From: Winogradskya consettensis | GTDB taxonomy: Bacteria; Actinomycetota; Actinomycetes; Mycobacteriales; Micromonosporaceae | Assembly (NCBI RefSeq): GCF_018332715.1 | Contig: NZ_BOQP01000059.1 | Location: 1 to 54,640, forward strand | Reading direction: 5' to 3' | DNA length: 54,640 bases | Shown: piece by piece, positions 1-7,615 of the stretch | Position numbering within the stretch: the first letter of the stretch is position 1 | How the letters are laid out: every line of letters starts with the position of its first letter | Position numbers and translations under genes: made by a program | The notes under the pieces: model-generated | What the model was told of the DNA's origin: nothing | Database searches by the model: none | The model's input: the letters and a program-made list of their open reading frames with translations, nothing else

Positions 1-305
1 ACCCCAGGGCTGAGAACCCCACGGTTGGGAACGCCAGGGCTGAGGGCGCCAGGGCTGAGGGTGCTGCGGCTGGGAGTGCGGACTTGGCCGGGCTGCGGAT
101 CAAGGGCGCGGACGGGGAGCCGGACGCGATCGCCTCGCTCGTTGAGCTGGCCGGTGTGCGCGGCGACCTGGACGTATTGCGTCGGCTCGCCGCCGCGGGC
201 AGCCCTGACGCGGCTGACGAACTGCGCCGGCTCGCCGCCGCGGGCAGTCAGGGCGTCGCCCCCGAGGTCCCGGCCGAGCTCACCGAAAAGGGGCAATCGG
301 AGTAG
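1..305 (+). CDS. C-terminal end of a repeat protein (5' truncated by window)
   Basis: The frame beginning at base 3 is open from the window edge to a stop at 303-305 (100 residues visible), so this is the tail of a longer gene. It reads as an Ala/Arg/Glu-rich stretch with repeated ARAEG units, followed by two degenerate helical repeats around DLDVLRRLAAAGSPDAAD and DELRRLAAAGSQ. Such LRRLAAAG-type units occur in actinobacterial tetratricopeptide-like proteins of unknown role; that family link is from memory. The TTG at 84 could be read as a start, but the open frame upstream with the same composition argues that it is internal. No function can be assigned from this fragment. Confidence 0.6.
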   Translation, partial: PRAENPTVGNARAEGARAEGAAAGSADLAGLRIKGADGEPDAIASLVELAGVRGDLDVLRRLAAAGSPDAADELRRLAAAGSQGVAPEVPAELTEKGQSE

Positions 306-317
306 GGGCGATCCGAG

Positions 318-397
318 GGGGCGCCTACCGAGGGGCGCTGTCTGCGGGGGCGCCTACCGAGAGGGCGCTGTCTGCGGGGGCGTTTACCGAGGGGGCG
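318..397. repeat. Short tandem repeat of about 29 bp
   Basis: About two and a half copies of a unit built from gcgctgtctgcggggg followed by cgcctaccgag lie directly after the partial gene. They run into the 3' end of the broken minus-strand gene at 384-632. Confidence 0.6.
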
Positions 398-632
398 TAG
401 GGGGTCCGATGCCCAGGCGGTCGAGGGCCGATTGTGCGACGGTCCAGTGCCATGAGCATCGGGCGCGGCCGTCGGGGGTGCGGCCCTGGTAGCGGTCGAT
501 GCGGACCTCGCCTTGGCGGAAGGGGTCCCAGTCGATGCCCCAGCCGCGCAGTCAGCGCTCCCAGGCCCGCTTGTCCTGCCAGGAGACGTCGCCTTCGACC
601 GAGAGGAACACCACCCACTCCGTGTGCTTCAT
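384..632 (-). pseudogene. Small hypothetical gene interrupted by an in-frame TGA
   Basis: On the minus strand an ATG at 632 opens a frame reading MKHTEWVVFLSVEGDVSWQD and onward for 26 codons, meets TGA at 554-552, then continues in the same frame for 55 codons to TAA at 386-384. The second part (LRGWGIDWDPFRQGE, then RCSWHWTVAQSALDRLG) has the composition of a genuine protein: Trp-rich, with conserved-looking turns and no low-complexity signature. One base change (TGG to TGA) would explain the break. It could equally be a sequencing error. No ribosome binding site was seen before codon 28, so re-initiation is not suggested. I do not recognise the family. Confidence 0.5.
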
Positions 633-667
633 GCATGAAGGTTAACGTGCCGTGGGAAGGGGTTTGA

Positions 668-1042
668 ATGATGACTTGGAGCTCCGGGGAACTGACCGCG
701 ATCGGTGACGCGGACGAACTCAGGATCGCGTCGCGGCGTGCGGACGGGACGCTCCGGCCGTACGTCATCATCTGGGTGGTGCGGTCTGGTGATGATCTTT
801 ATGTCCGGTCGGCCTATGGCTCGGACAACCCGTGGTTCCGGCGGGCGATGGCGAGCGGCGCCGGCCGCGTCCAGGCCGGTGGGGTCGAACGCGACGTGAC
901 GTTCGGCGAGGCCGGCCCCGGTGTCCACGAGGACATCGACAAGGCCTACCACCTCAAATATGACAGGTACGGCGCCAAGATCGTGAATACCGTCGTGGGC
1001 CCGCAAGCCGTGCCGGTGACCGTCAGGCTGATACCGGTGTGA
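668..1042 (+). CDS. DUF2255 family protein
   Basis: A 124-residue protein recognised as DUF2255 from its opening WSSGELTAIGDADELRIASR and the central DLYVRSAYGSDNPWFRRA block. The family is small, cytosolic and uncharacterised; part of the fold resembles nitroreductase or flavin-reductase-like split barrels, but no cofactor residue can be named here. The start is ATG at 668 (the next codon is also ATG), preceded by a purine-rich gggaagggg. The gene stands alone, reading toward the DUF4191 gene with 93 bp between the two stops. Length is normal for the family. The DUF assignment is fairly sure; any function would be a guess. Confidence 0.8.
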   Translation: MMTWSSGELTAIGDADELRIASRRADGTLRPYVIIWVVRSGDDLYVRSAYGSDNPWFRRAMASGAGRVQAGGVERDVTFGEAGPGVHEDIDKAYHLKYDRYGAKIVNTVVGPQAVPVTVRLIPV

Positions 1043-1135
1043 CCTCGGCGCACAGCAGATCGCGACGCTCGACGAGGTGTCGGCGCCGCGATGGAACTAC
1101 CCTGCAGAGGACGCGCCGGACGGACCGACCCGGTA

Positions 1136-1828
1136 TCAGCGGGGTCGCTGCTGGCGGCCCATGCCCTTCGAGGGGCGCATGTTCTTCGGGATGGCGCCCT
1201 TGGGCATCTGCGGGCGGGCGAACAGCGCGCCGAGACGCTTGTCGAGGGCGTTGACGTCCTTGCCCGTGAGGTTGCGGGGCAGCCGCATCATCGTCGTGCG
1301 CAGCTTGCGGATCGGGAGCTCACCCTCTTCGGTGCCGATCAGGAAGTCGTACATCGGGGCGCTGCCGATGACCTTGGAGAGGCGGCGCTTCTCCTGGCCC
1401 ATCAGGGAGCGGACGCGCTGCGGCTGCCCCTCGCCGAGCAGGATCACGCCGGGGCGCCCGATCACGATGTGGATCATGTCGAACTGGGTGGTCGAGCTCG
1501 CGGCGGGGCGGACCCGCCAGTCACCGCGCAGGTTCTCGACGATCGAGGCCGCGGCGCCGGCCTGACCCTCGGCGGCGTTCATCATGGCCGCGTTCGACCG
1601 GAGGTTGAGCACGATCAGGGCGGCGAGCAGCGCCACCATGATGCCGATCGGGATGTAGATCCAGCCCAGGCCCAGCAGCAGGAGCAGCACGGCCACCGCG
1701 AGCGGGAGCAGCACCGCCGCGACCAGCAGTGGCACGAACCACTTGTCCTGCTTTGCCGTAAATGCGAATACCTGACCGATCTGCTTCAGGCGTTCGAAAA
1801 ACGACACCTTCTCCGGGGGCTTTGCCAT
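1136..1828 (-). CDS. DUF4191 domain membrane protein
   Basis: A 230-residue protein starting MAKPPEKVSFFERLKQI. After a short cytosolic N-terminus it has two predicted membrane helices at about 31-53 and 56-76, then a soluble domain of about 150 residues containing VIGRPGVILLGEG and ending in a basic tail. This matches DUF4191, an actinobacterial family normally next to lipA/lipB (Rv2219 in M. tuberculosis, from memory). The frame stays open upstream, but ATG 1828 is chosen because the alignable family start is MAK and the upstream residues overlap the divergent SnoaL-like gene. Function is unknown; the conserved position beside lipoate genes is the only hint. Confidence 0.85.
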   Translation of the reverse strand: MAKPPEKVSFFERLKQIGQVFAFTAKQDKWFVPLLVAAVLLPLAVAVLLLLLGLGWIYIPIGIMVALLAALIVLNLRSNAAMMNAAEGQAGAAASIVENLRGDWRVRPAASSTTQFDMIHIVIGRPGVILLGEGQPQRVRSLMGQEKRRLSKVIGSAPMYDFLIGTEEGELPIRKLRTTMMRLPRNLTGKDVNALDKRLGALFARPQMPKGAIPKNMRPSKGMGRQQRPR

Positions 1829-1966
1829 ACCCGAAAGTGTAAGGGTCGCCGTGGTGCCGTAGCGGGGCAGGACCCCGCTCCTCTCCGCCGGCCTTCCGAA
1901 CGGTGGGAGCCTGGGTAACGTGCCATTCGTACCCGGGGCACTTCCGTCTGTGAAAGGAACGACCTG

Positions 1967-2371
1967 ATGGATTCGCAGGCTCGGATCAGAGCGGCGATCG
2001 AGGAGCACTGGCGCGCGTCGGAGCTCGGGGAGGCCGAGGCGGAGCACGCCATCTATGCCGAGAACGCGATCCTCGACTATCCCCAGTCGGGGGAACGTTT
2101 CCGGGGTCGCGCAACGATCCTCGCGCAACGTGGCGGGCACCCGGCCGACCGGCACTTCACCGTGCTCCGCATCTCGGGCAGCGACGCCTTCTGGGTCAGC
2201 GAGTGCATCATCACGTACGACGGTGTGCCCACCCGTTCGGTGAGCCTCATGGAGTTCGCCGGGTCCCAGGTGACGCACGAGACCCAGTACTTCGCCGACC
2301 CGTTCGGCGCACCCGCGTGGCGGGCAGCGCTCGCCGAGCCGATGCCGGGCCGGGACATCCTCAGAGCCTGA
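1967..2371 (+). CDS. SnoaL-like / nuclear transport factor 2 family protein
   Basis: A 134-residue single-domain protein with the NTF2-like pattern: an N-terminal helix (IRAAIEEHWRASELGEAEA), then YAENAILDYPQSGERFRGR, then beta strands ending in ETQYFADPFGAPAWRA. These cone-shaped folds act as small-molecule isomerases, hydrolases or binding domains, so the substrate cannot be read from sequence. ATG 1967 is preceded by gaaaggaacg at suitable spacing. It is transcribed divergently from the DUF4191 gene, and its last 11 bp overlap the 3' end of the convergent PP2C-like gene. Family assignment is good, function open. Confidence 0.75.
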   Translation: MDSQARIRAAIEEHWRASELGEAEAEHAIYAENAILDYPQSGERFRGRATILAQRGGHPADRHFTVLRISGSDAFWVSECIITYDGVPTRSVSLMEFAGSQVTHETQYFADPFGAPAWRAALAEPMPGRDILRA

Positions 2372-3152
2372 GATCGGAACAGTGGGTGACGGTGGCGTCG
2401 TCCGGCGTCGTCCCGTCGCGAGCCTCCGCCCGGCGGACCCGGGCGATCACCTCGAGGGGGCCGGACGAACGCAGGACGGCCATCATCTCCTCCCAGGAAG
2501 CCTGCCCGAAACGGTCCACGATGCGGCTGGCTCCGTTGCTGAGCAGGGCGACGCCGCGCAGGCCCCTGACGGGCGAGCTGCCGGTGATTGCCTCGTCCGC
2601 CGCGCCCGGATCATCCTTGGCCAGCCAGAACCCACCCGGTTGGTTCCGGTTGGCGCGCAAGTCCCGCAGGATCCGGTGATGGTCGGCGCTGCCTTCGGGC
2701 ACGGTCTCAAGCTTTGCCTGGTACGCACGACTGATCGTCACCTCGCGCCGGTCGGTGATCACGAGTGGGGTGCCGTGCGCCCGATCGAGGACCGCGTACG
2801 AGTCGCCGAGGACCAGGTATTCGGCGAGGTCTTCGGACACGCGCACGACGGCCACGGACGCCGACGGGCTGATGGGATCGGTGACGTCGCAGGAGTGCCG
2901 ATGCTCAGAGGTCACCTGCTCGATGGCGTCCGCCAGCACCGCTCGCAGGGGCTGGTCCCGCGCGAGAGCCAGGAGCCCGAGCAGGGTGCCGCCCAGCCGG
3001 GTGGCGTACCAGGAAACCCCGTGCCGGCAGACGGATTCAGCGCCCGGGATGCCGGCGCCGTCGATCAGAACCGCCGCGCCCGGCACCGCACCGGTGAAGT
3101 CCTCGTTGACGCGTCCGGGCCGGGCCGTCGCACTCGCCATTGACACTCGCAT
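2361..3152 (-). CDS. PP2C-like protein phosphatase domain protein
   Basis: A 263-residue soluble protein with a PP2C-like layout: NEDF at residues 16-19, the metal-binding VLIDGAG with Asp31, a central LAEYLVLGDSYAVL strand pair matching the GDSR region, and a C-terminal PDDATV with Asp251-252 matching the DD(N) metal site. PP2C enzymes are Mn/Mg-dependent Ser/Thr phosphatases; this divergent form might dephosphorylate a protein kinase substrate or be a sensor-type variant. ATG 3140 (MASATARPG) is an alternative start. No transmembrane segment is seen. It is divergent from the AEC transporter with a 63-bp gap. Family membership is likely, activity is inferred. Confidence 0.65.
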   Translation of the reverse strand: MRVSMASATARPGRVNEDFTGAVPGAAVLIDGAGIPGAESVCRHGVSWYATRLGGTLLGLLALARDQPLRAVLADAIEQVTSEHRHSCDVTDPISPSASVAVVRVSEDLAEYLVLGDSYAVLDRAHGTPLVITDRREVTISRAYQAKLETVPEGSADHHRILRDLRANRNQPGGFWLAKDDPGAADEAITGSSPVRGLRGVALLSNGASRIVDRFGQASWEEMMAVLRSSGPLEVIARVRRAEARDGTTPDDATVTHCSDLRL

Positions 3153-3215
3153 ACCGTCCGGGCCCCTCCATGATGGTTACGCCGCGACGTACCCGGGGCC
3201 TATCATCGGGGATCC

Positions 3216-4127
3216 ATGATCATGGCCTTCTCGGGGTTCGCGCTCATCGGGGCCATTGTGCTGGCCGGGTGGGCTGTCCGGCGCTGGGCGGGGCTGCCGG
3301 AGAACGCCGAGGCCGTGTTCGGGCGGCTGGTCTATCTGGTGCTCGCGCCGTGCCTGCTCTTCACTGGGGTGGCGACGGCTGACCTGCATCTGCTGTTCAG
3401 CGAACCACTGATCATCTCTACCGCCGCCGCGTTCGTGTGCTTCGGGCTCTTCGCCGTGGTGGTGCGGCGGCTGGATCGCGGCGCCACCATTCTCGGGGCG
3501 ATGGCCAGTGGGTACACCAACGCGAACTACATCGGCATTCCGGTGGCGACCTATGTGCTGGGCGATGCCACTCTGGTCGTACCCATCGTCATGTTGCAGC
3601 TCTTGTTCCTGGCTCCGGTTACTCTGGCGCTGCTCGAGGTGGTGACGACGGGGCATGCGTCGTGGCGGGCAGCGGTGGCGGGACCGTTGCGGAATCCGCT
3701 GATCGTCGCCGTGTTGCTCGGCATGGTGGTTTCGGTGACCGGGATATCGCTGCCCGCCGTGATCGCGGACCCGATCGACACCATTGGGCAGGCTGCCGTA
3801 CCGGTCGTACTCATCACCTTTGGAATGTCTCTGTCGGGTACGCGCGTTCTTGGACCCGGTCCCGAACGGTTCGCCACGATCGTCGCGGTGGTGCTCAAGA
3901 CCGTGGCCATGCCGTTGGCCGCATTTCTGCTGGCTGTCGCAGTCGGCCTGAGCCGCGACGAGACCTACGCCGTCACGGTTCTTGCGGCGCTGCCCACGGC
4001 GCAGAACGTCTTTTTGCATGCCCAGCGGTTCAATGCCGGGCTCATTCTCATCCGCGACACGATCCTGCTCTCGACGATCTGCTGTGTCCCGGTCATGCTG
4101 CTGCTCGCGGTCGTTTTTGCTCGGTGA
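3216..4127 (+). CDS. AEC (auxin efflux carrier) family transporter
   Basis: A 303-residue polytopic protein with about ten hydrophobic segments and the AEC layout: an N-terminal VRRWAGLPENAEAVFGRLVY region, the conserved ASGYTNANYIGIP motif (about residues 93-105) in the broken helix, and a C-terminal half with ALPTAQNVFLHAQRF. AEC proteins are secondary carriers for organic or amino acid anions at the cytoplasmic membrane; the substrate is not predictable. ATG at 3216 or 3222 could start it. Its 3' end overlaps the convergent HxlR regulator by 35 bp. Length is typical for the family. Confidence 0.85.
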   Translation: MIMAFSGFALIGAIVLAGWAVRRWAGLPENAEAVFGRLVYLVLAPCLLFTGVATADLHLLFSEPLIISTAAAFVCFGLFAVVVRRLDRGATILGAMASGYTNANYIGIPVATYVLGDATLVVPIVMLQLLFLAPVTLALLEVVTTGHASWRAAVAGPLRNPLIVAVLLGMVVSVTGISLPAVIADPIDTIGQAAVPVVLITFGMSLSGTRVLGPGPERFATIVAVVLKTVAMPLAAFLLAVAVGLSRDETYAVTVLAALPTAQNVFLHAQRFNAGLILIRDTILLSTICCVPVMLLLAVVFAR

Positions 4128-4482
4128 CGGGCTCGGCGACATCAAGGGCGTCGAGGACCGCTTCGCCGTTTGTCCGCGCCCATTCGGTCAGCATGTGGAT
4201 CGGGTCGATCAGCGTCGCGCCGAGCGGGGTGAGCTCGTATTCCACGCGGGGCGGCACCTCGGCGTACGCATGGCGGTGGACCAGGCCGTGCGACTGGAGC
4301 CGGCGGAGGGTCTGGGTGAGCACCTTGCGGGAGATGCCGCCGATCAGCTCGGCCAGCTCGCCGTGGCGCACCGGGCCGTTGCTCAGGCCGTAGAGCACGA
4401 CCGCCGTCCATTTGTCGGCGATCAGCTCGACCGTCAGACGCGCCGGGCAGTCTGCCAGAAAGCCCTCACTGGAACCTCGCAC
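4093..4482 (-). CDS. HxlR family transcriptional regulator
   Basis: A winged helix-turn-helix repressor of the HxlR type: an N-terminal Cys in FLADCPARL (a redox-sensing position in several relatives), the DKWTAVVLYGLSNG signature, the recognition region ISRKVLTQTLRRLQSHG and the wing PPRVEYELTPLG. GTG 4482 is chosen as start (129 residues); a TTG at 4515 would add 11 residues but would leave only 16 bp before the divergent oxidoreductase. The pairing with a divergent NADP-dependent oxidoreductase is common in actinobacteria and suggests the regulator controls it and itself. The inducer is unknown. Confidence 0.85.
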   Translation of the reverse strand: MRGSSEGFLADCPARLTVELIADKWTAVVLYGLSNGPVRHGELAELIGGISRKVLTQTLRRLQSHGLVHRHAYAEVPPRVEYELTPLGATLIDPIHMLTEWARTNGEAVLDALDVAEPVTEQKRPRAAA

Positions 4483-4531
4483 GGCGCCAAAGGTACCCGG
4501 TGGTTCCCATTGCAAAATCTAGCGTGACGCC
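4483..4531. promoter_or_regulatory. Divergent HxlR/oxidoreductase control region
   Basis: The 49-bp gap between the two divergent starts must hold both promoters. It is AT-richer than its surroundings around ttgcaaaatct and contains the imperfect direct repeat ggtaccc / ggttccc, a plausible HxlR site. No clear -35/-10 pair could be fixed. Confidence 0.4.
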
Positions 4532-5458
4532 ATGCAGATCATCACGCAGCACGAGCACGGCGGCCCCGAGGTACTCACCATCATGGACGCGCCCGAGCCC
4601 CGCCCGCTGCCGACCGAGGTCCTCGTCCGGGTCAGGGCGATCGGGCTGAACCCGCTGGAGGCGCGACTGCGCGCCGGTGAGTTCCCGCTGCTCGGCAAGC
4701 CACCGTTCATTCTCGGCTGGGACGTCAGTGGCGTGGTCGAAGACGCGCTGACCTGGCGGTTCAGGCCCGGCGACGAGGTGTTCGGGATGTCGCTGTTCCC
4801 CCGGGCGGCCAATGCCTACGCCGAGCTCGTGGCAGTTCCGGCATTGCATCTGGTACGCAAACCGGCGTCACTCCCGCACGTCGAAGCTGCCGCGTTGCCG
4901 ATCGTCGGCCTGACCGCCTGGCAGGGCCTCGTCGACCTCGCCGGTGTGACCGCGGGCGACCGCGTCCTGATCCACGGCGGTGGCGGCGGCGTCGGCCACG
5001 TCGCCATCCAGATCGCCAAAGCACTCGGCGCGTACGTGATCACGACCGCCGCCCGTCATAAGCGGAATTTCGTCGAGGAGCTCGGCGCCGACGAAATTAT
5101 CGACTACACGACGGCCGACTTCGCCGAGGTGGTCCGGGACGTTGACGTCGTGCTCGACACTATCGGCGGGGACACCGTCGAGCGGTCGCTCGGCGTGCTC
5201 CGCCCGGGTGGGCACCTGGTGACGGCGGTCGCCGAGGACGACCCTGAGCTCATCGCCACGTTCGAGGCGGCCGGCATGCGCTTCAGCGGCATCGCCGTCG
5301 ACCCGGATCCGGCCGGCCTGCGTGGTCTCGTCAACCTCGTCGAACAGGGCAAACTTCGGGTCCACGTGCAGGAGACGTTCCCGTTCGAGCGTATCGCCGA
5401 CGCGCATCGGCTGCTGGACGCCGGTCACCTACAGGGCAAGCTCGTCCTCACCGTCTGA
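4532..5458 (+). CDS. NADP-dependent oxidoreductase (quinone oxidoreductase-like MDR)
   Basis: A 308-residue zinc-independent medium-chain dehydrogenase. It has an N-terminal GroES-like domain (ILGWDVSGVVEDA, then PGDEVFGM), the Rossmann motif GGGGGVGHVAIQIAKALGA near residue 148 and a C-terminal GHLQGKLVLTV ending typical of the family. Zinc-ligand cysteines of alcohol dehydrogenases are absent. Such proteins reduce quinones or alpha,beta-unsaturated carbonyls with NADPH. ATG 4532 lies 49 bp from the HxlR start. The gene is likely under control of that regulator and may belong to an electrophile or redox-stress response (inferred). Confidence 0.85.
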   Translation: MQIITQHEHGGPEVLTIMDAPEPRPLPTEVLVRVRAIGLNPLEARLRAGEFPLLGKPPFILGWDVSGVVEDALTWRFRPGDEVFGMSLFPRAANAYAELVAVPALHLVRKPASLPHVEAAALPIVGLTAWQGLVDLAGVTAGDRVLIHGGGGGVGHVAIQIAKALGAYVITTAARHKRNFVEELGADEIIDYTTADFAEVVRDVDVVLDTIGGDTVERSLGVLRPGGHLVTAVAEDDPELIATFEAAGMRFSGIAVDPDPAGLRGLVNLVEQGKLRVHVQETFPFERIADAHRLLDAGHLQGKLVLTV

Positions 5459-5697
5459 GCCGGCCTACGCGGGGTGCGGCCTAGCGGGGTGGTGGGGGTT
5501 AGGGCCTGCGGGTGGGTGCGGTTTGGGGCAGGTGGGGGCTGGCTTGGGGAGGGTGCGGCCCAGCGAGGGCTGGGCCGGTGCCTGCGGTGGGGCGCGGTTT
5601 GGGCTGCGGTGGGTGCGGCATAGCGATGGCTGGACCGGTCTCTGCGGTGAGGGCTGGGGCTGGGGTGGGTGGGGCCGCGGTGGGGTTGGGTGAGGCC

Positions 5698-5808
5698 TGC
5701 GGTGCTGCGAACTGCGGTGCTGCGGCCTGCGGTGCTGCGGCCTGCGGTGGGGTGAGGCGTCCGGCAGGTGGGCCTGCGGCAGGTGGGCCTGCGGCAGGTG
5801 GGGCATGC
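5698..5808. repeat. Two adjacent 15-bp tandem arrays
   Basis: Three copies of tgcggtgctgcggcc (first copy degenerate) span 5698-5742, and three copies of gcaggtgggcctgcg span 5764-5808. Confidence 0.8.
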
Positions 5809-5917
5809 GGAGGGTGCGACTGCGGTAAGTGCGGCTTGGCAGATGCGGCCCGAGGTAGGTGCGGCTCGTGGCAGGTGTAGCCAGACTTCGCAGGGCGGCT
5901 TGCGGCATGATGCAGCC

Positions 5918-5965
5918 AGACCGGGATGCGGCTAGACCGGGATGCGGCTAGACCGGGATGCAGCC
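5918..5965. repeat. 16-bp tandem repeat, three copies
   Basis: Units at 5918-5933, 5934-5949 and 5950-5965 read agaccgggatgcggct, the last ending in agcc. Confidence 0.85.
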
Positions 5966-6130
5966 GGGGGCCGGTCGCAGCCGGAGGCGAGCACAACTCG
6001 CGGCAGATATAGCTGGCGGCGGGTGCAACCGGCGTCGGCGGGGTGGTCACCGCCGCCGCTGAGAATGCTGGCTGATTGGCAGACCCGGCGCATTCCGTCC
6101 GTGACCAGGGGCTCGACCCGAACCCCGACT

Positions 6131-6224
6131 CGGGCTGAGCCGGACCCGGGCTGAGCCGGACCCGGGCTGAGCCGGACCCGGGCTGAGCCGGACCCGGGCT
6201 GAGCCGGGCTGAGCCGGGCTGAGC
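6131..6224. repeat. 16-bp tandem repeat collapsing to 10-bp units
   Basis: Four identical 16-bp units cgggctgagccggacc (6131-6194) are followed by three 10-bp units cgggctgagc (6195-6224). The shorter unit is the longer one without cggacc, as expected from slippage inside the array. Confidence 0.9.
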
Positions 6225-6337
6225 CGGTTCGGGTCCGGTTGGGAGAGGGTGATCGAGCGCCGACCTGGGTCAGGCGAACCACGCCGAACCCCCGAGCCGG
6301 CCGGTGGAACCCGGCCGGGCCCGAGGGAAGGAAGAGG

Positions 6338-7261
6338 TCAGCCGCGGGCGGCGAGGGCCTGCTGGTAGAGGCGGCCGGCGCGGTAGGAGGAGCGGACGAG
6401 GGGGCCGGACATGACGCCGGCGAAGCCGATCTGCTCGGCCTCGTCGCGCAGCTCGACGAACTCTTCCGGCTTGACCCAGCGCTCGACCGGGTGGTGGCGG
6501 GGGGTGGGGCGGAGGTACTGGGTGATGGTGATGAGCTCGCAGCCGGCGGCGTGGAGGTCGCGGAGGGCTTGGGAGACCTCTTCGCGTTCTTCGCCCATGC
6601 CGAGGATGAGGTTGCTCTTTGTTACGAGGCCGGCGGCTCGGGCCTGGGTGATGACGTTGAGGGAGCGGTCGTAGCGGAAGCCGGGGCGGATGCGCTTGAA
6701 GATGCGCGGGACCGTTTCGACGTTGTGGGCCAGGACCTCGGGGGTGCTGCCGAAGACCTCGGCGAGCTGGTCGGGCTCGGCGTTGAAGTCGGGGATGAGG
6801 AGCTCGACGCCGCAGCCGGGCTGGAGTTTGTGGATCTGGCGGACCGTTTCGGCGTAGAGCCAGGCGCCGCCGTCGGGGAGGTCGTCGCGGGCGACGCCGG
6901 TGACGGTGGCGTATTTGAGGCCCATGGTGGCGACGGACTCGCCGACGCGGCGGGGCTCGTCGGCGTCGAACTCGGCCGGCTTGCCCGTGTCGATCTGGCA
7001 GAAGTCGCAGCGCCGGGTGCACTGGTCGCCGCCGATGAGGAAGGTGGCCTCACGGTCTTCCCAGCACTCGTAGATGTTGGGGCAGCCGGCTTCCTGGCAC
7101 ACCGTGTGCAGGCCTTCCTTCTGGACGAGCCCGCGCATATGCGTGTATTCGGGGCCCATCTTGGCCTTGACCTTGATCCACGGCGGCTTCCGCTCGATGG
7201 GAGTTTCGGCGTTGCGCGCCTCGATGCGCAGCATGCGGCGGCCCTCGGGAGCAATAGTCAC
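6338..7261 (-). CDS. lipA: Lipoyl synthase
   Basis: A 307-residue radical-SAM enzyme that inserts two sulfurs into protein-bound octanoyl groups. The auxiliary-cluster motif CQEAGCPNIYEC gives Cys55, Cys60 and Cys66, and the radical-SAM triad CTRRCDFC gives Cys81, Cys85 and Cys88. Further family blocks are GLKYATVTGVARDDLPDGG, NHNVET-like AHNVETV, and the C-terminal GPLVRSSYRAG, whose Ser is the cluster ligand SSYRA. GTG 7261 is used as start; an internal ATG (residue 10) would also keep all motifs. The gene lies divergent from aspS2 and is followed by the repeat desert, with lipB nearby across aspS2. Confidence 0.97.
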   Translation of the reverse strand: MTIAPEGRRMLRIEARNAETPIERKPPWIKVKAKMGPEYTHMRGLVQKEGLHTVCQEAGCPNIYECWEDREATFLIGGDQCTRRCDFCQIDTGKPAEFDADEPRRVGESVATMGLKYATVTGVARDDLPDGGAWLYAETVRQIHKLQPGCGVELLIPDFNAEPDQLAEVFGSTPEVLAHNVETVPRIFKRIRPGFRYDRSLNVITQARAAGLVTKSNLILGMGEEREEVSQALRDLHAAGCELITITQYLRPTPRHHPVERWVKPEEFVELRDEAEQIGFAGVMSGPLVRSSYRAGRLYQQALAARG

Positions 7262-7310
7262 AACTTGAGGTTACGCCGGAAGCTTGATCAACTTGAGCAG
7301 GGGCGACGAG

Positions 7311-7342
7311 GCTCACGTGAGCTGAAGTGTGAGTGCGCTCAC
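7311..7342. promoter_or_regulatory. Pair of GCTCAC/GTGAGC palindromes between lipA and aspS2
   Basis: A perfect 12-bp palindrome gctcacgtgagc (7311-7322) is followed by gtgagtgcgctcac (7329-7342, arms gtgag/ctcac). Their centres are about 19 bp apart, near two helical turns, so they could be bound cooperatively by a dimeric regulator acting on lipA, aspS2 or both. Confidence 0.45.
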
Positions 7343-7394
7343 GTCCCGCCGATAAATCCCTCGCGACGACTCCCGTCCCGTTGTTAACCTCCTG

Positions 7395-7615
7395 GCCAAG
7401 GCACTGACGGAACCAAGTAACGCCCTGGTGAAGGCCGAGAGAGCCACCGCTCGCTGTGAGGTGGCCCGGAGCCGGGACGCGAAGACACTCCCGAGCCGAG
7501 CACGACAAGAGGCGCCGGCCGACAAGCCGGCGTAAAGGTGTGGTGGCACCGCGAGGATCCCGCTCGCCCACACCTCCCTGGGGCCGCGTTGCAGACCCAC
7601 GAGGAGGAAAACGCC
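7395..7615 (+). promoter_or_regulatory. T-box riboswitch leader (translational type), Asp specifier
   Basis: The aspS2 leader has the parts of a T-box RNA. AGTA (7416-7419) is followed by cgccctgg (7421-7428), which pairs with ccgggacg (7472-7479); directly after comes GAA then GAC then A (7481-7487), the loop-E and specifier arrangement with GAC, an Asp codon. A distal hairpin gccacc/ggtggc (7443-7465) and a 7-bp stem III (7513-7519/7526-7532) follow. The T-box core tggtggcaccgcg (7541-7553) sits in an antisequestrator with 8-bp arms 7536-7543 and 7568-7575. Its TGGC (7544-7547) complements GCCA, fitting the G73 discriminator of tRNA-Asp. The 3' arm overlaps cctcc (7573-7577), which can pair with the Shine-Dalgarno ggagg (7603-7607). 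No U-tract terminator is seen, so control is probably translational. Confidence 0.8.

Larger units (their letters stand above)
5459..6337. other. Gene-free G-rich minisatellite region
   Basis: About 880 bp between the oxidoreductase stop and the lipA stop. The strand shown is G-rich and built largely of short tandem arrays (listed separately). Open frames on either strand, such as a Pro/Ala/His-rich minus frame at 5499-6050, reflect repeat composition rather than coding sequence. No promoter, RNA gene or recognisable protein was seen. Confidence 0.6.

Noticed and set aside
5499..6050. 183-residue Pro/Ala/His-rich open frame on the minus strand
   Set aside because: Composition follows the tandem arrays; no start site or recognisable domain.
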